Assembly (NCBI RefSeq): GCF_000720115.1
Contig: NZ_JOIR01000007.1
Span: 124,001-188,000 of the forward strand
Direction: 5' to 3'
DNA: 64,000 nt
Origin: Streptomyces sp. NRRL F-2580
Lineage (GTDB): Bacteria > Actinomycetota > Actinomycetes > Streptomycetales > Streptomycetaceae
Position numbers and translations under genes: made by a program. Shown one piece after another: positions 58,019 to 64,000 of this stretch (position 1 is its first letter; each line of letters starts with the position of its first letter). The notes under the pieces were generated by a model that was not told the DNA's origin, ran no database searches, and was given only the letters and a program-made list of their open reading frames with translations.

Positions 58019-59476
58019 ATGTCCATATTCAGCGACCTGGCTCACCAGTACATCGACGGCGAATGGCTGGCCGGCACCGGTTCGTGGGACATCATCGACG
58101 TCAACCCGTACAACGGGGAGAAGCTCGCGGCCATCCCCGTGGCCACCGTCGAGCAGGTGGACCAGGCCTACCGCGGCGCCGAGCGCGCCCAGTCGGAGTG
58201 GGCGGCCACGAGCCCGTACATCAGACGCGCGGTCCTGGAGCGTGCCCTGCGGATCACCGAGGAGCGCGAGAAGGAGATCGTCGAGGCGATGATCGACGAG
58301 CTCGGCGGGACCCGTCCCAAGGCCGAGTACGAGGTGTACCTCGCCAAGGAGTTCATCCGCGAGTCGGTCCAGCTGGCCGTCCGGCCCGAGGGCAGGATCC
58401 TCGCCTCGCCGGTCCAGGGCAAGGAGAACCGCGTCCAGCGGCTTCCCGTCGGCGTCGTCACCGTGATCAGCCCCTTCAACTTCCCCTTCCTGGTCACCCT
58501 GAAGTCGATCGCCCCGGCCCTGGCGCTGGGCAACGCGGTCGTCATCAAGCCGAACCAGAACGCGCCGGTCGTGGGCGGCGGGCTCATAGCCAAGATCTTC
58601 GAGGACGCGGGACTGCCGGCCGGCCTGCTGAACGTCCTGGTCACCGACATAGCCGAGATAGGCGACGCGCTCCTGACCCACCCCGTCCCCAAGGTCATCT
58701 CCTTCGCGGGCTCGGACCGGGTCGGCCGGCACGTCGGGGCGGTCGCCGCCCGCCACTTCAAGCGCACGGTCCTGGAACTCAGCGGCAACAGCGCGCTCGT
58801 CGTCCTCGACGACGCCGACCTCGACTACGCGGTGGACGCGGCCGTCTTCAGCCGCTTCGTCTACCAGGGCCAGGTCTGCATGGCCGCCAACCGCATCCTC
58901 GTCGACGCCTCCGTCGCCGAGGAGTTCACGGAGAAGTTCGTCGCCCGCGTGCGCGGCCTGAAGACGGGCGACCCGCACGAGGCCGACACCCACATCGGCC
59001 CGCTGATCAACTCCTTCCAGGCCGATGCCCTGACCGCACTCGTGGACCAGGCCGTGGAATCCGGGGCGCAGGCGCTCGTACGAGGATCTACGCGCGGCAA
59101 CCTCGTCGAACCGACCGTGCTCGCCGGGCTCCCCGAGGACTCCCCGCTGCTGGGCCAGGAGATCTTCGGCCCCGTGGCCCTGCTGGTGGTCTTCGACGGC
59201 GAGGACGAGGCCGTACGGCTGACCAACGCCACCCCGTACGGACTGAGCGGCGCCGTCCACACCCGGGACGTGGAGCGGGGCGTCCGCTTCGCGCAGCGCA
59301 TCGAGACGGGCATGATGCACGTCAACGACTCCACGATCGGGGACGAACCGCTGGCCGCGTTCGGCGGTGAGAAAGCCTCCGGCCTGGGCAGACTCAACGG
59401 CGAGGCCACGGTCGAGGCCTTCACCACCCAAAAGTGGATCTCCGTGCAGCACGGACGGAGCCGCTTCCCGTTCTAG
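58019..59476 (+). CDS. NAD(P)-dependent aldehyde dehydrogenase
   Basis: 485 residues from ATG 58019, behind AAGGGA. ALDH superfamily: N-F-P-F, K-P-N-Q-N-A-P, general base E253 (L-E-L-S-G-N-S), nucleophile C287 (G-Q-V-C-M-A) and E-I-F-G-P-V. Closest in style to benzaldehyde/vanillin dehydrogenases (Y-I-D-G-E-W, G-G-T-R-P-K). It oxidises aldehydes to acids in the cytosol; the exact substrate is unknown. It starts 89 bp after the WhiJ-like gene. Confidence 0.92.
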   Translation: MSIFSDLAHQYIDGEWLAGTGSWDIIDVNPYNGEKLAAIPVATVEQVDQAYRGAERAQSEWAATSPYIRRAVLERALRITEEREKEIVEAMIDELGGTRPKAEYEVYLAKEFIRESVQLAVRPEGRILASPVQGKENRVQRLPVGVVTVISPFNFPFLVTLKSIAPALALGNAVVIKPNQNAPVVGGGLIAKIFEDAGLPAGLLNVLVTDIAEIGDALLTHPVPKVISFAGSDRVGRHVGAVAARHFKRTVLELSGNSALVVLDDADLDYAVDAAVFSRFVYQGQVCMAANRILVDASVAEEFTEKFVARVRGLKTGDPHEADTHIGPLINSFQADALTALVDQAVESGAQALVRGSTRGNLVEPTVLAGLPEDSPLLGQEIFGPVALLVVFDGEDEAVRLTNATPYGLSGAVHTRDVERGVRFAQRIETGMMHVNDSTIGDEPLAAFGGEKASGLGRLNGEATVEAFTTQKWISVQHGRSRFPF

Positions 59477-59517
59477 ACTCAGCCGGGCGTACGGCATGCG
59501 TCCGGGGGAGATCAGCG

Positions 59518-61605
59518 TTGAGCAACATACCGGAGACCGGCCGGACCCCTCGGGTCCAGAACCGGCTCGTCGTCATCCAGATCGTGGTCTTCTCGCTGCT
59601 GCTCACCCTGGGCGGCCGGCTCTGGTACCTCCAGATACGCAATGGCCAGGAGTACACGGACGAGGCGAAGAACAACCACGTCCAGCAGGTGGTCCAGCCC
59701 GCCGTGCGCGGCTCGATCCTCGACGCGCGCGGGGTCCCGCTCGCCGACAACGCGACCCACCTCGTGGTCTCCGCCAGCCGCACCGAGCTGCTGACCATGA
59801 AGGACAAGGGCAAGTCCGTGCTCACCCGGCTCGCCGGGGTCCTCGGCGTGGACGCCCAGGAGGTCATCGACAAGGTCCGGCTCTGCGACGCCAAGACGAA
59901 GCAGCCCTGCTGGAACGGATCGCCGTACCAGCCGATCCCGGTCAGCTACGAGGCGACCACCGAACAGGCCCTGCAGATCCGCGAGCACCCCGAGGACTTC
60001 CCGGGCATCACGGCCGAGGCGACCGCCCTGCGCCGCTACGCGGCCCCGGACGAGGCCAACACCTCCCAGGTGCTCGGCTACCTCTCGCCGGTCACCGACG
60101 AGGAGATCGCCAAGGCCAAGAAGTCGGACTCGCCGTACCTGCGCTCCGACCAGGTGGGCCGCTCCGGCCTGGAGCGCACGTACGACAAGGAGCTGCGCGG
60201 GAAGGCGGGCATCACCCGCTACGAGGTGGACAACCTCGGCCGGGTCATCGGGCAGGGCGAGACCGACCCGGCGCAGCCCGGCTCGAACATCGTGACGTCG
60301 ATCGACTCGCGGGTGCAGGCGGTGGCCGAGCGCGAGCTGAACAACGCGATGGTCGAAGCCCGCAAGACGTACGACAAGAACACCCGCAGGAACTACGAGG
60401 CCGACTCGGGCGCCGTCGTGGTGATGGAGACCAAGACGGGCCGCATCGTCGCGATGGCCTCGAACCCGACCTACGACCCGAACGCCTGGGTGGGCGGGAT
60501 CTCCGCCAAGGACTACGCCGGCCTCACCGACAAGGAGTCCAACTACCCGCTGCTGAACCGGGCCATCCAGGGCCAGGCGGCGCCGGGCTCCATCTTCAAG
60601 GTGGTCACCTCGACCGCCGCGGTCAACGCCGGGTACCCGTTCAACAACCGCTACCCCTGCCCCAGCTCCTACTCGGTCGGCAGCCAGACCTTCACGAACT
60701 TCGAGTCGCAGGGCCACGGTGACATCACCATCGGCCGGGCCCTGGAGGTCTCCTGCGACACGGTCTACTACGCCCTCGCGGACCAGGAGTGGAAGAAGGA
60801 CGGCGGCATCAAGCCGAAGAAGGACCCGAACGACTGGTTCCTCAAGACCGCGCACGAGTTCGGGCTGGGCAAGCGCACCGGTATCGACCTGCCGAACGAG
60901 GTGCCGGGCCGGGTCCCCGACCGCAAGTGGAAGCAGGACTTCTTCGAGGCGAACAAGGACGCCTGGTGCCGGGACGGCAAGAAGAACGGCAGCTTCGCCG
61001 AGAAGATCGCCTACGAGAACTGCCGGCAGGGCAACCAGCTGCGCGAGGGCGACGCCATCAACTACTCGATCGGCCAGGGCGACACCCTCGTCACCCCGGT
61101 CCAGATGGCCTCCGTCTACGCGGCCATCGCCAACGGCGGCACCCTCCACCAGCCCAGCGTCGGCAAGGCGGTCGTCAGCGCCGACGGGAAGTCGGTCCAG
61201 GAGATCGCGCCGAAGGAGCAGGGCAAGCTGCCGATGGACCGCAAGACCCGCGACGACATCGACGAGGCCCTCGCGGGCGTGGCCACCAACGGCAGCGCCG
61301 CCTGGCGCTTCGGCGGCTGGCCGCAGAAGCAGATCCCGATGCACGCCAAGACGGGCACGGCCGAGGTCCAGGGCAAGCAGACCACCTCGTGGTTCGCCTC
61401 CTACACCGAGGACTACGCGATCGTGATGACGATCTCCCAGGGCGGCACCGGATCGGGTGCGTCCGGACCGGCGGTCCGCAGCATCTACGAGGCGATGTAC
61501 GGGCTGGACCCGACGGGCAAGCAGGACCTCACCAAGGCCCTGCTCCCGAAGCCGGCCGAGGCGCTGCCCGCGATTCGGCCGGACGGGGAGATTTCCCCGA
61601 ACTGA
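59518..61605 (+). CDS. Class B penicillin-binding protein (PBP2 type)
   Basis: 695 residues from TTG 59518, with GGGGAG 7 nt upstream. One N-terminal membrane helix (about 18-40), a pedestal domain with R-G-S-I-L-D-A-R-G, then the transpeptidase: S358-I-F-K361, S412-C-D414 and K611-T-G613. S-x-D in motif 2 is the PBP2 form, not the S-S-N of FtsI. It cross-links peptidoglycan outside the membrane. It lies away from any mre/rodA cluster, so it is an accessory PBP, perhaps used in sporulation. An insertion of about 60 residues with two cysteines lies between motifs 2 and 3. Confidence 0.92.
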   Translation: MSNIPETGRTPRVQNRLVVIQIVVFSLLLTLGGRLWYLQIRNGQEYTDEAKNNHVQQVVQPAVRGSILDARGVPLADNATHLVVSASRTELLTMKDKGKSVLTRLAGVLGVDAQEVIDKVRLCDAKTKQPCWNGSPYQPIPVSYEATTEQALQIREHPEDFPGITAEATALRRYAAPDEANTSQVLGYLSPVTDEEIAKAKKSDSPYLRSDQVGRSGLERTYDKELRGKAGITRYEVDNLGRVIGQGETDPAQPGSNIVTSIDSRVQAVAERELNNAMVEARKTYDKNTRRNYEADSGAVVVMETKTGRIVAMASNPTYDPNAWVGGISAKDYAGLTDKESNYPLLNRAIQGQAAPGSIFKVVTSTAAVNAGYPFNNRYPCPSSYSVGSQTFTNFESQGHGDITIGRALEVSCDTVYYALADQEWKKDGGIKPKKDPNDWFLKTAHEFGLGKRTGIDLPNEVPGRVPDRKWKQDFFEANKDAWCRDGKKNGSFAEKIAYENCRQGNQLREGDAINYSIGQGDTLVTPVQMASVYAAIANGGTLHQPSVGKAVVSADGKSVQEIAPKEQGKLPMDRKTRDDIDEALAGVATNGSAAWRFGGWPQKQIPMHAKTGTAEVQGKQTTSWFASYTEDYAIVMTISQGGTGSGASGPAVRSIYEAMYGLDPTGKQDLTKALLPKPAEALPAIRPDGEISPN

Positions 61606-61701
61606 GCGGGCATCTAGGACAGGGGCTGACCGCAAGGCTCCGTAGCGTGTGAGGTGTCGGGGGGAGGGCCCCCGGCACCCACACGAAGAGGCGGTCCGGT
61701 C

Positions 61702-62241
61702 ATGGCCCAGATTTCCACCGAGGTGCCCGGCGACGAGCGCGGCACGCTCCTCGCCTTCGTCGAGGCCCAGCGGGTCGCGCTGCGCGAGGCGGCGCAGGGA
61801 CTGACGGAGGAGCAGGCGGCGAGCCGCCCCAGCGTCAGCGAGCTCTCCCTGTCGGGGCTGCTCAAGCACGCGGCGGAGTGCGAGCTGTCCTGGCTGCGGC
61901 TGGCCCAGCAGGCGCCCGGGGGCACCTCCCAGACGGAGTCCGGGGGAGAGCGGCAGCGCAGCGAGGAGAGCTGGGGCGACGCCTTCCGGCTGGTCGAGGG
62001 CGAGTCCGTGCCGGGCGTACTGGCCTTCTGGGACGGGGTGGTGAGGGAGACGGAGGCCTTCATCGCGGCCGTGCCCAGCCTCGACGACACCTTCCCGCTC
62101 CCGCCGGCGCCCTGGTTCCCCGAGAACGGCAAGGTCTCGATGCGCTGGATGCTCCTGCACCTGGTGGAGGAGTTCGCCCGGCACGCGGGCCACGCGGACA
62201 TCATCCGGGAGTCCCTGGACGGCACCCGCGCCATGGGCTGA
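61702..62241 (+). CDS. DinB/DUF664-family protein
   Basis: 179 residues from ATG 61702. Four-helix bundle of the DinB type with His residues suited to metal binding: L-L-K-H-A-A-E-C-E (about 55), and R-W-M-L-L-H-L-V-E-E-F-A-R-H-A-G-H near 152-168. Streptomyces has many such proteins, some acting as mycothiol-dependent transferases; this one is not assigned. The upstream gene is the PBP, 96 bp away. Confidence 0.85.
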   Translation: MAQISTEVPGDERGTLLAFVEAQRVALREAAQGLTEEQAASRPSVSELSLSGLLKHAAECELSWLRLAQQAPGGTSQTESGGERQRSEESWGDAFRLVEGESVPGVLAFWDGVVRETEAFIAAVPSLDDTFPLPPAPWFPENGKVSMRWMLLHLVEEFARHAGHADIIRESLDGTRAMG

Positions 62242-62253
62242 GGGTCCGGCCAC

Positions 62254-62259
62254 TAGCCT
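62254..62259 (+). promoter_or_regulatory. -10 box of the PadR gene (leaderless)
   Basis: TAGCCT, 6 nt, then ATG 62266. Confidence 0.45.
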
Positions 62260-62265
62260 GGCCGC

Positions 62266-62880
62266 ATGTCAGCGATCAGGCTTCTCGTCCTCGGCGCGGT
62301 CCGCCAGCACGGGCGGGCGCACGGGTACCAGGTGCGCAACGACCTGGAGTACTGGGGCGCCCACGAGTGGTCCAACACCAAGCCCGGCTCGATCTACCAC
62401 GCGCTCAAGCAGATGGCGAAGCAGGGCGTCCTGCACGCCCACGAGGTGGCGCCGAGCGCGGCGGGCGGTCCGCCGCGCACGGAGTACGAGGTGACGGACG
62501 CGGGTCGCGAGGAGTACTTCAAGCTGCTCCGAGAGGCCCTGGCGGCGTTCGACCAGAAGACGGACCTCCTCTCTGCGGCGATCGGCTTCATGGTCGACCT
62601 GCCCCGGGCGGAAGTCCTGGCCCTGCTGGGGGAGCGGCTGGAGAAGCTGGCGGCCTGGCGGACGTCGGTGACGGACTACTACACGCCCGAGGAGGGCCCC
62701 CAGGCGCTGGGGCACATCGGCGAGATCATGCACCGCTGGGTCCATTCCGCGGACGCCGAGGCGGAGTGGACCCGTGGGCTGATCGCCCGGATCGAGGCGG
62801 GCGCGTACTCCTTCGCGGGTGAGGGCGGCGACCCGTTCGTGGGGGTCCTGGCGGACGGCCAGGAGAACCCCTACGCCTGA
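62266..62880 (+). CDS. PadR-family transcriptional regulator
   Basis: 204 residues. The winged helix at 1-80 has L-V-L-G-A-V, H-G-Y-Q-V-R-N-D-L and the signature G-S-I-Y-H-A-L-K-Q-M; a C-terminal coiled dimerisation domain follows (about 85-170). PadR/LadR-like regulators repress neighbouring drug exporters until a ligand binds. The adjacent DrrA-type ABC genes and the duplicated operator between them fit this. Confidence 0.92.
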   Translation: MSAIRLLVLGAVRQHGRAHGYQVRNDLEYWGAHEWSNTKPGSIYHALKQMAKQGVLHAHEVAPSAAGGPPRTEYEVTDAGREEYFKLLREALAAFDQKTDLLSAAIGFMVDLPRAEVLALLGERLEKLAAWRTSVTDYYTPEEGPQALGHIGEIMHRWVHSADAEAEWTRGLIARIEAGAYSFAGEGGDPFVGVLADGQENPYA

Positions 62881-62890
62881 CCGCCTCTAA

Positions 62891-62954
62891 TCAAGTTTGA
62901 CTAGCTCGGTTCCGGGCAGTACCTTGACGCAGCTTGCTACTCAAATTTGACTAA
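62891..62954 (+). promoter_or_regulatory. Promoter of the ABC operon with two operator copies
   Basis: TCAAGTTTGACTAG (62891-62904) and TCAAATTTGACTAA (62941-62954) lie exactly 50 bp apart, each containing TCAA-N2-TTGA. The first overlaps a -35 TTGACT (62897-62902); 17 nt later comes -10 TACCTT (62920-62925), placing the start near 62932 and the second copy at about +10 to +23. A textbook repressor layout, probably for PadR. Confidence 0.65.
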
Positions 62955-62980
62955 TGAGCGCGTGAGGAGTTGGAAGCGCG

Positions 62981-63916
62981 TTGGCGATCTTCGTCGAAGG
63001 TGTCCACAAGCGGTACGGCGACAAGTCGGCCCTGTCCGGGCTGGACCTGGAGGTGACACGCGGCACGGTGCACGCCGTGCTGGGCCCCAACGGGGCCGGG
63101 AAGACCACGGCGGTCCGCATCATGACCACCCTGCTCCGGCACGACGAGGGCGTGGTCCGGGTGGCGGGCCACGACGTACGGAAGGACCCGGCGGCCGTCC
63201 GCGCCCGGATCGGGCTGCTCGGCCAGCACGCGGCGCTCGACGAGGAACTGTCCGGGCGGCAGAACCTGGAGCTGTTCGGCCGCCTCCACCACCTGGGCGC
63301 GCGCCGGGCCGGGCTGCGGGCCGACGCGCTGCTGGACCGCTTCGGCCTCGCGGACACCGGCCGCAAGCCCGTGAAGCAGTACAGCGGCGGCATGCGGCGC
63401 CGGCTCGACCTCGCGGCGTCCCTGATCACCGAGCCCGAGGTGCTCTTCCTCGACGAGCCGACCACCGGGCTCGACCCGCGCGGCCGCGCGGAGGTGTGGA
63501 GCGCGGTCCGTTCACTGGTGGGCGGCGGCACGACCGTCCTGCTGACCACGCAGTACCTGGAGGAGGCCGACCAGCTGGCCGACCGCATCGCGCTGATCGA
63601 CGCCGGGCGGGTGGCGGCCGAGGGCACGGCCGACGAGCTGAAGTCCCGCGTCGGGCCGGACCGGATCGTCGTCGTCCTGCGGGACGCGGCGCGGCTCGCG
63701 CAGGCGGCGGCGCTGCTGCCGGACCCGACCGTGGACCCGGACTCCCTCACCCTGGGCTTTCCGGTGGAGGACCGCATGGCGGGCCTCGCCCTGACCCTGC
63801 GCGCACTGGAGGGGGCGGGCATCGAGGCGGCGGACCTCTCGGTCCGGCGCCCCACGCTCGACGAGGTCTTCCTGCACCTGACGGACCGTACGAACACCAC
63901 GGAGGTGGCCGCATGA
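62981..63916 (+). CDS. DrrA-type ABC exporter ATP-binding protein
   Basis: 311 residues, TTG start with GGAAG/GGAG upstream. Walker A G-P-N-G-A-G-K-T-T (about 35-43), Q-loop Q-H-A, signature Y-S-G-G-M-R-R-R-L-D, Walker B L-F-L-D-E-P-T-T-G-L-D, H-loop replaced by T-T-Q-Y. The C-terminal domain (R-R-P-T-L-D-E-V-F-L) is typical of daunorubicin-resistance-type exporters. Its stop overlaps the ATG of the permease. Gln in the switch position is common in this subfamily. Confidence 0.94.
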   Translation: MAIFVEGVHKRYGDKSALSGLDLEVTRGTVHAVLGPNGAGKTTAVRIMTTLLRHDEGVVRVAGHDVRKDPAAVRARIGLLGQHAALDEELSGRQNLELFGRLHHLGARRAGLRADALLDRFGLADTGRKPVKQYSGGMRRRLDLAASLITEPEVLFLDEPTTGLDPRGRAEVWSAVRSLVGGGTTVLLTTQYLEEADQLADRIALIDAGRVAAEGTADELKSRVGPDRIVVVLRDAARLAQAAALLPDPTVDPDSLTLGFPVEDRMAGLALTLRALEGAGIEAADLSVRRPTLDEVFLHLTDRTNTTEVAA

Positions 63917-64000
63917 CGCAGCACACGATGTCCGCGGCGGGCTGGGTGGCCGTGGACTCCTGGACGATGACCCGGCGCGAGCTCGCGCACTGGGCGCGGC
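63913..64000 (+). CDS. ABC-2 type permease (N-terminus only)
   Basis: Starts at ATG 63913, overlapping the ATPase stop (ATGA), and runs off the window after about 29 codons (M-T-Q-H-T-M-S-A-A-G-W-V-A-V-D-S-W-T-M-T). T-x-R-E-L-x-H-W before the first helix is usual for DrrB-type permeases. Confidence 0.75.
   Translation, partial: MTQHTMSAAGWVAVDSWTMTRRELAHWAR

Overview
The window is 64 kb of very GC-rich chromosome from a Streptomyces-like actinomycete. The evidence is strong third-position GC bias in every real gene, GTG and TTG starts, several leaderless starts with a -10 box exactly 6 nt upstream, and the gene set bldG/anti-sigma, hppA, topA, an MFS-fused tmk, holB, a Tad-like pilus locus and a WhiJ-type regulator/DUF397/ATPase cluster. 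Gene order from about 0.8 to 39.6 kb matches, from memory, the Mycobacterium tuberculosis block running from crp (Rv3676) down to holB (Rv3644c), so this is core chromosome. Assignments rest on motifs read by eye; no database search was run.

Layout. 0-8 kb: partial nucleotidyltransferase, Crp regulator, endonuclease III, CoA-type Nudix hydrolase, MarP-like membrane serine protease, a 57-codon small ORF, an epoxide-hydrolase-like enzyme, a holin-like membrane protein and an NhaA antiporter. 8-18 kb: acetyl-CoA synthetase, a SulP transporter fused to a beta-carbonic anhydrase, a NodB-like lipoprotein, a CooC/ParA-like ATPase beside a degenerate Fic-fold protein, then a HAD-IB phosphatase flanked by two non-coding RNAs: an Ms1-type RNA on its 3' side and a 6C RNA divergent from its 5' end. 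18-23 kb: a compact Tad-like operon (CpaE, TadA, TadB, TadC, Flp-like pilin, TadE, TadG-like). 23-32 kb: MrfA-like helicase divergent from bldG, anti-sigma ATPase, H+-pyrophosphatase, lipoprotein, methyltransferase, small membrane protein. 32-41.5 kb: topA, MFS-tmk fusion, holB, secreted tripeptidyl-aminopeptidase-like lipoprotein.

41.5-45.8 kb is a decayed or acquired patch: a broken MFS transporter, tRNA-Thr(CGT), two small genes for a membrane and a secreted protein, and a complete IS630-family element. 45.8-64 kb is more lineage-specific: a pair of Pro-rich membrane-anchored extracytoplasmic proteins, a serine hydrolase, GNAT acetyltransferase, a SigE-family sigma factor with a putative membrane anti-sigma partner, a family-A DNA polymerase with a sliding-clamp motif, a DUF2786 protein, the DUF397/ATPase/WhiJ-like cluster, an aldehyde dehydrogenase, a class B PBP, DinB and PadR proteins, and the start of a DrrAB-type ABC exporter.

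The most interesting signals beyond ordinary genes are a 10-bp palindrome TGCACGTGCA present three times within 1.1 kb around the WhiJ-type cluster (two copies inside a 26-bp inverted pair), a 57-nt inverted repeat directly upstream of the topA -35 box, a duplicated TCAANTTTGACTA operator bracketing a promoter between the PadR and ABC genes, the two ncRNAs, the small ORF at 4.8 kb, and degenerate active sites in several enzymes (Fic-like, NodB-like, anti-sigma ATPase, nucleotidyltransferase).
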